Of a stretch of 9,073 nt of DNA, positions 1-8,157 are shown piece by piece (position 1 is the stretch's first letter; each line of letters begins with the position of its first letter). The stretch comes from Actinomycetes bacterium (GTDB lineage Bacteria; Actinomycetota; Actinomycetes; S36-B12; UBA10799). Below the pieces are notes generated by a model. The model saw nothing but the letters and a program-made list of their open reading frames with translations. It was not told the origin of the DNA and did no database searches. The translations under genes and the position numbers were made by a program. The stretch covers positions 1 to 9,073 of the forward strand of contig JAKOZM010000004.1 in NCBI GenBank assembly GCA_029779995.1, in the 5' to 3' direction.

Positions 1-37
1 GCCTAGGGTGGAGACATCGTGAGAGGGGTAAACAGTC

Positions 38-424
38 ATGCGTGACGACTTGGGAAAGGTACTGATCGCCAGCCAGCAGGACATCGATGCCATGCCCTGG
101 TCCTCGCCCTTGCCGGGCGTTCATCAGAAGGTGCTCTGGCAGTCTGGGGACACCACTCTCGGGCTCATGCGCATCGATGCGGGCCATGAGAACCCGGCAC
201 ACGTGCACCACGCCGCCCATCACCACATCCTGGTGCTGGAGGGCGAGTCGACCATGCTGGGCAAGCGGGTTGGTCCGGGTGCCTACGTGTACATCCCGCC
301 CACTGTGGCGCACGCGGTGACCGACGTGGGTGAGGGCGGGTGCACGTTCTTCTACACCTACCGGCCGCTCGAGCACTCCCACGAGGAGTCGCCGCTGCAT
401 CCCGAGCACGGCGGAGTTGTCTGA
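38..424 (+). CDS. Small single-domain cupin protein, function unknown
   Basis: A 128-residue protein made of one conserved beta-barrel (cupin) domain. Cupin motif 1 is seen as H55-x-H57 followed by a His cluster (H58, H61-H63) and E68/E70. Motif 2 is G81, P87 and H92. These are the usual metal-binding positions of the fold. Hydrophobic strands and glycine turns run through residues 40-110, and the tail after residue 112 is again rich in His and Glu. There is no signal peptide or membrane segment, so it should be cytosolic. The ATG at 38 is preceded by a purine-rich GAGAGGGG (21-28) at good spacing, which supports this start. Family members include small metal-dependent enzymes, sugar-binding proteins and regulators, and the sequence does not tell which this is. 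It converges on sdhB and is probably not part of that operon. Its own promoter is not convincingly visible in the 37 upstream bases, so it may continue an operon from the left. Confidence 0.88.
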   Translation: MRDDLGKVLIASQQDIDAMPWSSPLPGVHQKVLWQSGDTTLGLMRIDAGHENPAHVHHAAHHHILVLEGESTMLGKRVGPGAYVYIPPTVAHAVTDVGEGGCTFFYTYRPLEHSHEESPLHPEHGGVV

Positions 425-581
425 CAGCGCGCGTCCATTCACCACGATTAGCCAGACCTGGCGTGTTGGGGTCACAACGGCGGGGAGGCGACCAGCTTCC
501 TGCCCGTGATCTACGCACGAGGTGCTGAGGGCCCATACTGCCCCGCCGGGCAGGGCGCCGCTGCATGCTTGGTGGCGGTGC

Positions 582-721
582 CTGGAAAACTCCGCACGTT
601 TTCGGCCGTGAGCGTGCTCCGTGCGGCGAAGTACTGATCAAATGCCCTATTTGGGGCGATTTGTCGCGTCTCGATTCTGGAAAGCTCCGCACCGGATCAC
701 ATCGCGTGCGGAGTTTTCCAG
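582..721. repeat. 140-bp element bounded by 17-bp perfect inverted repeats with a third internal copy
   Basis: CTGGAAAACTCCGCACG at 582-598 is exactly the reverse complement of 705-721. A third copy at 677-692, CTGGAAAGCTCCGCAC, matches the left copy over 16 bases with one A-to-G change. It can pair with the right arm through a G-T wobble, which keeps the fold. A shorter CGTGCGG at 620-626 is complementary to CCGCACG inside the left arm (592-598). The segment can therefore fold in at least two mutually exclusive ways. No clear target-site duplication flanks it and it encodes no protein. It could be a dispersed non-coding repeat (REP- or MITE-like) or a compound terminator. The repeats are read directly from the sequence; the identity is inference. 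Confidence 0.75.
677..721. terminator. Candidate bidirectional terminator hairpin between converging genes
   Basis: Bases 677-692 pair with 706-721 in a 16-bp stem with a single G-T wobble and a 13-base loop. The stem starts 41 bases past the sdhB stop and lies 252 bases past the cupin stop, where both transcripts should end. Neither side has a T-run, so a classic intrinsic terminator is not shown. Hairpins without U-tracts have been proposed as terminators in Actinobacteria. The same bases are part of the larger repeat, so this may instead be a repeat element. Confidence 0.4.
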
Positions 722-762
722 AAACAACGGGTGTTCCCGCCAAAGCCGCGTCGCAGAAACGG

Positions 763-1496
763 TTAGCTGCGGCGGAACATCAACGCGCGCTTGACTTCCT
801 GGATCGCTTTCGTGACCTCGATCCCACGCGGGCAGGCATCCGTACAGTTGAACGTCGTGCGGCAGCGCCACACACCTTCTTTGCTGTTCAGGATGTCCAG
901 ACGCACATCGGCACCGGAGTCCCGGGAGTCGAAGATGAAGCGGTGCGCACCCACGATGGCCTGCGGGCCGAAGTACTGCCCGTCACTCCAGAACACCGGG
1001 CAACTGGTCGTGCAGCACGCGCACAGGATGCACTTGGTGGTGTCGTCGAAGATCGCCCGGTCCTCGGCTGACTGCAGCCGCTCCTTGGCGGGCTCATGAC
1101 CAGCGGGGATCAGGAACGGCATGACGTCCCTGTACGCATTGAAGAAAGGCTCCATGTCGACGACCAGGTCCTTCTCCAGGGGCAATCCCTTGATGGCCTC
1201 CACGATCACGGGCTTCTTGATGTTGAGGTCCTTGATCAGGGTCTTGCACGCAAGTCGGTTGCGGCCATTGATCCGCATCGCGTCCGAGCCGCAGATGCCG
1301 TGGGCGCACGACCGCCGGAACGTCAGCGTGCCGTCGATCTCGTCCTTGATCCGCTGCAGGACCGTGAGCACCCGGTCGGTCGGCAGGGCCTGCAGCTTGT
1401 ACTCCTCGTAGTGCGGAGCATCGTCGGTCTCGGGGATGAACCGCGCGATCTTGAAGGTGACATCCAGGCGCTGGATCGTCTCAGGAGTGGCAGTCA

Positions 1497-1497
<1 letters not shown>
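763..1497 (-). CDS. sdhB: Succinate dehydrogenase iron-sulfur subunit
   Basis: A 244-residue subunit that carries electrons from the flavin in SdhA to the quinone site in the membrane. The N-terminal ferredoxin-like domain has C64, C69, D72 and C84 for the [2Fe-2S] cluster. Asp at the third position is the E. coli-type variant, where mitochondrial SdhB has Cys. In the C-terminal domain C156, C159, C162 and C222 fit the [4Fe-4S] cluster, and C166, C212 and C218 fit the [3Fe-4S] cluster. W170 just after the CP motif matches the conserved Trp near the quinone pocket. The length is normal for the family. Its ATG overlaps the sdhA stop by one base (TGATG), so translation is probably coupled; a GGAG sits somewhat far upstream (1509-1512). 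It is the last gene of the operon. The TAA stop is followed by the 582-721 repeat region. Confidence 0.97.
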
Positions 1498-3245
<1,748 letters not shown>

Positions 3246-3253
3246 TGATTACC

Positions 3254-3655
3254 TCAGCTGATGGTCGGGTCGAAGGTGAAGATCACGAGCGTGCCCAGCG
3301 CAATCGTGAAGACAGTGGCGGTCACCAGCGCGGCCTTGAGCCAGAACCGGGTCTGGTCGCGCTCGGAGTAGTCGTTGATGATGGTGCGAAGGCCGTTGGC
3401 GCCGTGCAGCATGGCCAGCCACAGTTGCAGCAGATCCCAGACCTGCCAGAAGGGGCTGCTCCAGCGCCCTGCGACGAAGGCGAAGTTGATGCGCTGCACG
3501 CCGCCGTCGAGGATGTTCATGATCAGGAGGTGCCCCAGCACGAGGAAGACCAGCAGGATGCCGGAGACCCGCATGAAGATCCAGGACCACATCTCGTAGT
3601 TGGTGCGGCCGCCGCTGCGGGCGACCTTGGGGGCGTTGAGGGCCGGTGCGCTCAT
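3254..3655 (-). CDS. sdhD: Succinate dehydrogenase hydrophobic membrane anchor subunit
   Basis: A 133-residue integral membrane protein that anchors SdhAB with SdhC and helps form the heme and quinone sites. Three hydrophobic segments are seen at about residues 25-48, 69-93 and 105-127, the expected topology for an SdhC/D-type anchor. H84 within HGANGLRTIINDY is the likely axial heme ligand, and D95-Y96 match the conserved DY pair of SdhD. H42 in the first helix is a further conserved-looking His. The start codon overlaps the sdhC stop as ATGA and has GGGAG six bases upstream (3662-3666), so translation is coupled. Anchor subunits diverge quickly in sequence. The D rather than C assignment rests on the DY motif and the gene order. 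Confidence 0.92.
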   Translation of the reverse strand: MSAPALNAPKVARSGGRTNYEMWSWIFMRVSGILLVFLVLGHLLIMNILDGGVQRINFAFVAGRWSSPFWQVWDLLQLWLAMLHGANGLRTIINDYSERDQTRFWLKAALVTATVFTIALGTLVIFTFDPTIS

Positions 3656-4047
3656 GAGGTGCTCCCGAAGAGGGACTCGACGGTGTGGATCAGCATGAAG
3701 TACGCGCCGGGCACCATCAGGACCACCCAGATGCCGACGATCACCCAGGTCATCTGACGCTGGACGCGCGGACCCTTGCTCCAGAAGTCGACCAGGATGA
3801 TCCGGATCCCGTTCAGAGCGTGGAAGAGAACAGCGCCGACCAGCCCGACCTCCATGAGGTTGACCAGGGGCGTCTTGTAGGTCGCGATGACCTCGTCGTA
3901 GGCATTAGGTGAGACCCGCACCAGTGCGGTGTCCAACACGTGAACGAGCAGGAAGAAGAAGACGGCCACGCCGGTGATCCGGTGGGCCACCCAGGTCCAC
4001 ATCCCCTCGTGTCCCCGGTAGAGCGTGCCGACTGAAGCGCTGGGCAC
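3652..4047 (-). CDS. sdhC: Succinate dehydrogenase cytochrome b556 subunit
   Basis: First gene of the sdh operon, an integral membrane anchor that binds heme b with SdhD and contributes to the quinone pocket. The GTG start gives 131 residues; an in-frame ATG at 4065 would give 137. I prefer GTG because AAGGGAGGT (4052-4060) lies five bases before it, while nothing like a ribosome binding site precedes the ATG, whose first codons would be made of that same site. Numbering from the longer form, the HRITG motif at 28-32 is the SdhC quinone-site signature. H82 in HALNGIR is the probable heme ligand. Hydrophobic helices span about 25-48, 68-93 and 104-128. The stop overlaps the sdhD start by four bases. 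Confidence 0.92.
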   Translation of the reverse strand: MPSASVGTLYRGHEGMWTWVAHRITGVAVFFFLLVHVLDTALVRVSPNAYDEVIATYKTPLVNLMEVGLVGAVLFHALNGIRIILVDFWSKGPRVQRQMTWVIVGIWVVLMVPGAYFMLIHTVESLFGSTS

Positions 4048-4051
4048 TGGT

Positions 4052-4060
4052 ACCTCCCTT
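4052..4060 (-). promoter_or_regulatory. Ribosome binding site that sets the sdhC start at GTG 4047
   Basis: On the minus strand the bases read AAGGGAGGT, a near-perfect Shine-Dalgarno sequence, with GGAGG ending five bases before GTG (4045-4047). The alternative ATG at 4063-4065 lies upstream of this site and is preceded only by TACGTAACCC, which has no anti-SD match. Confidence 0.7.
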
Positions 4061-4080
4061 GACATGGGTTACGTACTCAA

Positions 4081-4086
4081 ATGCTA
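4081..4086 (-). promoter_or_regulatory. Possible -10 element for the sdh operon
   Basis: On the minus strand TAGCAT fits the actinobacterial TAnnnT -10 pattern. It would start transcription near 4074, leaving about 27 bases before the GTG start. No matching -35 hexamer is found 16-19 bases upstream, so this is weak. An activator-dependent or more distant promoter is equally possible. Confidence 0.25.
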
Positions 4087-4139
4087 GTGGTCACCGGCCG
4101 GTTCGGGCTGCCCAGCATCCCCTTAGGCCGGAATGTCGG

Positions 4140-4181
4140 CATTGCCCCTTCGTGGATTCACCGCCATCGCGAGGGGCCATG
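4140..4181. repeat. Imperfect inverted repeat in the divergent sdh/transporter control region
   Basis: Bases 4140-4150 can pair with 4171-4181 with one mismatch and one G-T pair; the core is GCCCCT against AGGGGC. The loop is 20 bases. Two GAAAC direct repeats 11 bases apart (4181-4185 and 4192-4196) adjoin it. The position between the two divergent starts suits an operator, but no known regulator motif is recognised. Confidence 0.35.
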
Positions 4182-4216
4182 AAACATTGCCGAAACGACA
4201 CGACGGGCGAGTCTGT

Positions 4217-4246
4217 ATGACAGATCACGTAAGCGTTGCGTAAGGT
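4217..4246 (+). promoter_or_regulatory. Probable promoter of the nucleoside transporter operon
   Basis: ATGACA at 4217-4222 matches five of six bases of the housekeeping -35 TTGACA. TAAGGT at 4241-4246 fits the actinobacterial TAnnnT -10 element. The spacer is 18 bases. Transcription would start near 4253, giving a leader of about 29 bases with GGAGG (4273-4277) before the ATG at 4282. Confidence 0.5.
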
Positions 4247-4281
4247 CGAGGGGAATAAGGTTCCACGTTCATGGAGGACAT

Positions 4282-5370
4282 ATGAAGAAACTGCGTCTTG
4301 CCGCGCTCGGTGCGGCGGCTGCTCTGACAATGGCGGCGTGTGGAAGCGCACCGTCCGACAGCGGCAGCAGCGCGTCACCCTCGGCATCCGGCTCCAGCGA
4401 TTTCCTGGCCTGCATGGTGTCCGACGCCGGTGGCATCGACGACCGCTCGTTCAACGCCTCGGCCTATAAGGGTGTGCAGGACGCCGTCGCAGAGTTCGGG
4501 ATCACGGACAAGTTCCTGGAGTCCAAGAGCCAGACGGACTACGCCCCGAACATCAACAGCCTCGTCAACGACGACTGCGGCATCATCATCACGGTCGGCT
4601 TCCTGATGGAGGACGCGACCAAGGAAGCTGCGACGCAGAACCCCGAGGAGAAGTTCGCGATCGTGGACGCTGCCAGCGACCCGGCGATCGAGAACATGAA
4701 GGGCCTGGTGTTCAACACCGCCCAGTCCTCCTTCCTGGCCGGCTACCTGGCGGCAGGCATGAGCGAGACCGGCAAGGTGGCCACCTACGGCGGCTTGGCG
4801 ATCCCCTCGGTGACGTCCTTCATGGACGGCTACTGGGAGGGCGTGCAGTACTACAACACGGAGAACGGCACCAACGTCGAGGTGCTTGGCTGGGACCAGA
4901 ACAAGCCTGACGCAGGATCGTTCGCCGGTGGTTTCGACGACCAGGCCAAGGGCCAGCAGCTGGCCAAGAACTTCATCCAGCAGGGTGCTGACATCATCTT
5001 CCCGGTCGCGGGTCCGGTGGGCCTCGGATCGGCCAAGGAAGCCCAGTCGACCGGCAAGGCCGCCATCATCTGGGTGGACAGCGACGGCTACGAGTCCGCA
5101 CCGCAGTACAAGGACGTGTTCCTGTCCTCGGTTCTGAAGAAGATCGACGTGGCCGTGACCGACACCATCGACGCGACCATCAACGGTGAGTTCAGCAACG
5201 AGGATTACATCGGCACTCTGGAGAACGACGGCACCGGCCTCGCGCCGTTCCACGACTTCGAGAGCCAGGTTCCGCAGGAGCTGAAGGATCAGTTGGAGAC
5301 GATCAAGGCGGGGATCATCGATGGCTCCATCGAGGTGACCTCACCCAACCAGCCCCAAGCGGCTAGCTGA
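4282..5370 (+). CDS. BMP-family lipoprotein, nucleoside ABC transporter substrate-binding protein
   Basis: A 362-residue exported lipoprotein that should catch the substrate outside the cell and hand it to the permeases encoded downstream. The signal peptide has Lys/Arg at 2-5, a hydrophobic core to residue 16 and a lipobox ending MAAC, with C20 as the lipidated residue. A Ser/Gly/Ala/Pro-rich linker (21-40) precedes the folded domain. The VSDAGGIDDRSFN stretch at 46-58 is the hallmark of the BMP/Med family (PnrA, TmpC, NupN). D129 in AIVDA and D266 in WVDSDG lie at positions typical of the ligand cleft. Characterised members bind purine or pyrimidine nucleosides, while others bind related ligands or autoinducer-2-like sugars, so the exact substrate is inferred. 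The start is supported by GGAGG at 4273-4277. A strong hairpin follows the stop, which should raise this protein's message over that of the membrane parts. Confidence 0.94.
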   Translation: MKKLRLAALGAAAALTMAACGSAPSDSGSSASPSASGSSDFLACMVSDAGGIDDRSFNASAYKGVQDAVAEFGITDKFLESKSQTDYAPNINSLVNDDCGIIITVGFLMEDATKEAATQNPEEKFAIVDAASDPAIENMKGLVFNTAQSSFLAGYLAAGMSETGKVATYGGLAIPSVTSFMDGYWEGVQYYNTENGTNVEVLGWDQNKPDAGSFAGGFDDQAKGQQLAKNFIQQGADIIFPVAGPVGLGSAKEAQSTGKAAIIWVDSDGYESAPQYKDVFLSSVLKKIDVAVTDTIDATINGEFSNEDYIGTLENDGTGLAPFHDFESQVPQELKDQLETIKAGIIDGSIEVTSPNQPQAAS

Positions 5371-5381
5371 GTCTGAGTAGG

Positions 5382-5418
5382 GATGAGGGGTCCAGGCACT
5401 GAGCTTGGGCCCCTCATC
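5382..5418 (+). terminator. Intrinsic terminator or attenuator between the binding protein and ATPase genes
   Basis: Nine perfect pairs (5382-5390 with 5410-5418, GATGAGGGG against CCCCTCATC) continue inward for seven more pairs with two G-T wobbles, closing a five-base loop at 5398-5402. A short T-rich stretch, GTCTTTC, follows. The stem starts 11 bases past the stop codon and the next gene starts 23 bases after it, with no obvious new promoter in between. Partial termination followed by readthrough is the likely role. Confidence 0.8.
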
Positions 5419-5441
5419 GTCTTTCGAGCCAGGAGGGCCTC

Positions 5442-6944
5442 ATGAAACTCGAACTGCGCAACATCACGAAGAAGTTCGGCGACTTCGCGGCCAATGAGGA
5501 CATCTCCCTGACCGTCAACCCGGGCGAGATCGTAGCCCTGCTGGGGGAGAACGGTGCCGGGAAGTCGACGTTGATGAACGTCGTCTACGGCCTGCTCGAA
5601 CCCACCAGCGGGGAGATTCTTGTCAACGATGTCGTCGAGGACTTCCGAGGTCCCGGTGACGCGATCACCGCCGGGATCGGCATGGTGCACCAGCACTTCA
5701 TGCTGGTGCCGCCCTTCACTGTTGCTGAGAACGTGATGCTCGGTCACGAGCACACCAAGGGCATGTTCCTCGACCTCGAGACCGCACGGTCCGAGGTCCG
5801 TCGCGTCAGTGAGGCCTACAACCTCCACGTCGACCCCGACGCCCTGGTTGAGGAACTACCGGTCGGCGTCCAGCAGCGCGTGGAGATCATCAAGGCCCTG
5901 GTGCGCGACGCCGGTGTCCTGATCCTCGACGAACCCACCGCGGTACTCACGCCGCAGGAGACCGACGAGTTGCTGGACATCATGCGTGGCCTCAAGGCCA
6001 AGGGCACCAGCATCGTGTTCATCTCCCACAAACTGCGCGAGGTGCGGGCAGCCGCTGACCGCATCGTGGTGATCCGGCGCGGCCGGGTGGTCGGCGAAGC
6101 GACGCCGGAAGCCACCCAGGCCGAACTAGCGGGCATGATGGTGGGCCGCGAGGTCAGCCTCACTGTCGATAAGCCACCGGCAAATCCGGGAGCCCCCGTC
6201 CTGTCGCTGAAAGAGGTCTCCGCCGCTGACCTCGAGGGGCGCCCCATCCTGCGTGAACTCACCTTCGACGTGCGTGCCGGGGAGATCCTGGGCGTGGCCG
6301 GGGTGCAGGGCAATGGCCAGACCGAACTTGCCCAGGTCCTGACGGGTCTGTTCGAAGGTGAGGTGCTGGGCTCCATCACGCTGGACGGCACCGAGATCAC
6401 CGGCAAGGACCCGCGTGACATCCTCGACTCGGGGCTCGGCTACGTCCCTGAGGACCGTGAGCACGACGGCCTGATCGGGTCATTCACCGTTACCGAGAAC
6501 CTCGTCCTGGACCAGGTGAGCAACGCTCCCTACTCGTCGGGCGGGGTGCTCAAGAACTCCGTCATCGACCGGACGGCCGTAGAGCTGATCGAGGAGTTCG
6601 ACGTGCGCACCCAGGGCGCGAAGGCGCCCGTTTCCTCGCTGTCCGGGGGCAACAAGCAGAAGGTCGTCATGGCGCGCGAGATGTCGCGCGAGTTGCGCGT
6701 TCTGGTTGCCGCCCAACCCACCCGCGGTGTCGATGTCGGGTCCATCGAGTTCCTGCATAAGCGCATCGTTGCCGAACGGGAGCGAGGCGCTGCGGTGCTC
6801 ATCATCAGCAGCGAACTCGACGAGATATATGCACTGGCCGACCGAATCGCGGTGATGTACCGGGGGGCCATCATCGGGATGGTCGGGCCCGACACCTCCC
6901 GCGACGATATGGGCCTTCTCATGGCGGGAGTGACCAATGACTGA
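5442..6944 (+). CDS. Nucleoside ABC transporter ATP-binding protein with two fused nucleotide-binding domains
   Basis: A 500-residue cytoplasmic ATPase of the YufO/NupO (RbsA-like) class that powers the permease pair encoded next. Domain 1 has Walker A GENGAGKST at 35-43, Q-loop Q84, Walker B ILDEP with D163 and E164, and switch H196; its signature at about 139-145 (LPVGVQQ) is degenerate. Domain 2 is the mirror case. Its P-loop at 287-295 lacks the lysine (Q293), the Walker B region reads VAAQPTRGVD with no acidic pair, and the H-loop His is Ser (S457), but it has a full LSGGNKQK signature at 400-407. One competent ATP site would form from Walker A/B of domain 1 and the domain 2 signature, the other being structural; this asymmetry is usual for the family. 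AGGAGG at 5431-5436 lies five bases before the ATG. The stop overlaps the next gene by eight bases. Confidence 0.95.
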   Translation: MKLELRNITKKFGDFAANEDISLTVNPGEIVALLGENGAGKSTLMNVVYGLLEPTSGEILVNDVVEDFRGPGDAITAGIGMVHQHFMLVPPFTVAENVMLGHEHTKGMFLDLETARSEVRRVSEAYNLHVDPDALVEELPVGVQQRVEIIKALVRDAGVLILDEPTAVLTPQETDELLDIMRGLKAKGTSIVFISHKLREVRAAADRIVVIRRGRVVGEATPEATQAELAGMMVGREVSLTVDKPPANPGAPVLSLKEVSAADLEGRPILRELTFDVRAGEILGVAGVQGNGQTELAQVLTGLFEGEVLGSITLDGTEITGKDPRDILDSGLGYVPEDREHDGLIGSFTVTENLVLDQVSNAPYSSGGVLKNSVIDRTAVELIEEFDVRTQGAKAPVSSLSGGNKQKVVMAREMSRELRVLVAAQPTRGVDVGSIEFLHKRIVAERERGAAVLIISSELDEIYALADRIAVMYRGAIIGMVGPDTSRDDMGLLMAGVTND

Positions 6945-8157
6945 CACAGCCACGAAACCGGACGCGCAGCCGGCCAAGCAGCCGAGCCGGTTCCGGACTG
7001 CGATGAGCGGCACGGCGGGGATCACCTTCTTGTCGATCGTGATGGCGCTCGTGATCGGCGCGGTCTTCATCGCGCTGTCCGACCCTGCTGTCCAAGAAGC
7101 GAGCGGTTACTTCTTCTCCAAGCCGCTCGACACTGTCAGCGCTGCCTGGACGGCAGTGGTGCAGGCCTACGAGGCGCTGCTCACGGGCATGCTGTTCAAC
7201 CCGGAGGCGACCAGTCTGGTCAACGCGCTGAAGCCGTTGAGCGAGACGATCACCATGGCCACTCCACTGATCCTTGGCGGTCTGTCCGTCGCGTTGGCCT
7301 TCCGCGCGGGTCTGTTCAACATCGGCGCTGAGGGCCAGATCATCCTCGGTGCCGTCTTCGCCTCCTACATCGGTTTCACCTTCGATCTGCCGGTGATCGT
7401 CCACCTGCTGCTGGCCGTCATCGGCGCCTTCGTAGGTGGTGCGATCTGGGGTGGTATCGCAGGCTTCCTGAAGGCCAAGACCGGTGCCCATGAGGTCATC
7501 ACGACGATCATGCTGAACTGGATCGCGATCTACCTGGTCGCGTGGTTGCTCACGAAGTCCTGGTTCCTGCGCCCGGGTCGGCAGGACCCCATCAGTCCGC
7601 CGGTCGGCCCCAACGCCGAGTACCCGACGATCATCGACCAGTGGCGGGTGCACGCCGGCATCCTGGTCGCGATCGCGTGTGCGGCAGGCGTGGCCTGGCT
7701 GCTGGACAAGTCCACTCTCGGCTTCCAGTTCCGGGCCGTCGGTGCCAACGCCAGTGCGGCCCGCACCGCAGGCATGAACGTGTCGCGCATGTATCTGCTG
7801 GTGATGCTGATCGCCGGTGGCCTGGCCGGTCTGGCCGGTAGTGCGCAGGTCCTCGGCACGGAGAAGTCACTGTCCGGCGGGATCTCCGCCGGCATCGGGT
7901 TCGACGCTATCACGGTGGCCTTGTTGGGCCGCGCCAACCCCTGGGGGGTGGTCGCAGCCGGACTGCTCTTCGGTGGTCTGCGCGCGGGTGGTCTGAACAT
8001 GCAGACTGCGACTGGCACGCCGATCGACATCGTGCTGGTCATCCAAGCCCTGATCGTGCTGTTCATCGCCGCACCACCATTAGTCAGATCGGTGTTCCGC
8101 CTGCCTGAGACGGGCAAGGGCGGCTTCATGGAGACCGCGAAGGGATGGAACGGATGA
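6937..8157 (+). CDS. Nucleoside ABC transporter permease, first subunit
   Basis: A 406-residue integral membrane protein of the branched-chain amino acid/ribose/nucleoside permease family (BPD_transp_2; YufP/NupP-like). A polar N-terminus (1-22) leads into a first helix at about 28-47, then a long soluble stretch (48-100), then the permease core. Family landmarks are FRAGLFNIGAEGQ at 122-134, GAHEVITTIMLNWIA at 183-197 and the cytoplasmic loop FRAVGANASAARTAG at 265-279, which should contact the ATPase. Hydrophobic helices recur at about 105-120, 135-150, 153-178, 190-206, 239-256, 285-305, 322-350 and 364-382. The start overlaps the ATPase stop (ATGACTGA) and has GGGAG six bases upstream, so translation is coupled. 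It should pair with the second permease as a heterodimer. Confidence 0.94.
   Translation: MTDTATKPDAQPAKQPSRFRTAMSGTAGITFLSIVMALVIGAVFIALSDPAVQEASGYFFSKPLDTVSAAWTAVVQAYEALLTGMLFNPEATSLVNALKPLSETITMATPLILGGLSVALAFRAGLFNIGAEGQIILGAVFASYIGFTFDLPVIVHLLLAVIGAFVGGAIWGGIAGFLKAKTGAHEVITTIMLNWIAIYLVAWLLTKSWFLRPGRQDPISPPVGPNAEYPTIIDQWRVHAGILVAIACAAGVAWLLDKSTLGFQFRAVGANASAARTAGMNVSRMYLLVMLIAGGLAGLAGSAQVLGTEKSLSGGISAGIGFDAITVALLGRANPWGVVAAGLLFGGLRAGGLNMQTATGTPIDIVLVIQALIVLFIAAPPLVRSVFRLPETGKGGFMETAKGWNG

Larger units (their letters stand above)
425..762. other. Gene-free convergent intergenic region with hairpins and repeats
   Basis: These 338 bases separate the cupin stop from the sdhB stop on the opposite strand. 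I find no reading frame with protein-like composition, no tRNA and no recognisable ncRNA. The left half holds a compact perfect hairpin at 538-553 (CTGCCC, four-base loop, GGGCAG), 114 bases past the cupin stop and without a T-run. The right half holds the nested repeat at 582-721. Longer open frames crossing the region have no ribosome binding site and overlap sdhB or the cupin antisense, so they look like chance frames in GC-rich DNA. Confidence 0.7.

Noticed and set aside
1..37. Promoter for the cupin gene (TAGGGT at 4-9 as -10)
   Set aside because: The -35 position would fall outside the window, so it cannot be judged.
538..553. Cupin gene terminator
   Set aside because: The 6-bp GC hairpin is perfect but lies 114 bases past the stop with no T-run. 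It is noted in the intergenic entry rather than called.
582..721. Classical MITE or insertion sequence remnant
   Set aside because: The inverted ends fit, but no target-site duplication is visible and there is no transposase remnant, so it is reported only as a repeat of unknown nature.
582..721. CRISPR array
   Set aside because: There are only three related copies in mixed orientations with unequal spacing, and no cas genes.
165..743. Minus-strand open frame of 192 codons across the cupin and the intergenic gap
   Set aside because: It is Arg/Pro/Ser-rich, overlaps most of the cupin gene antisense and runs through the hairpin repeat, so it looks like a chance frame.
565..1071. Plus-strand frame of 168 codons through the repeat into sdhB
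   Set aside because: It overlaps sdhB antisense, has no ribosome binding site and resembles no known protein.
4375..5253. Minus-strand frame of 292 codons opposite the binding protein
   Set aside because: It is the antisense shadow of a clear BMP lipoprotein, rich in Val/His/Asp/Leu, with no start signals.
6919..7653. Minus-strand frame of 244 codons opposite the ATPase end and first permease
   Set aside because: Its composition (Arg, Asp, Gln, His) is that of an antisense frame and it covers well-supported permease motifs.
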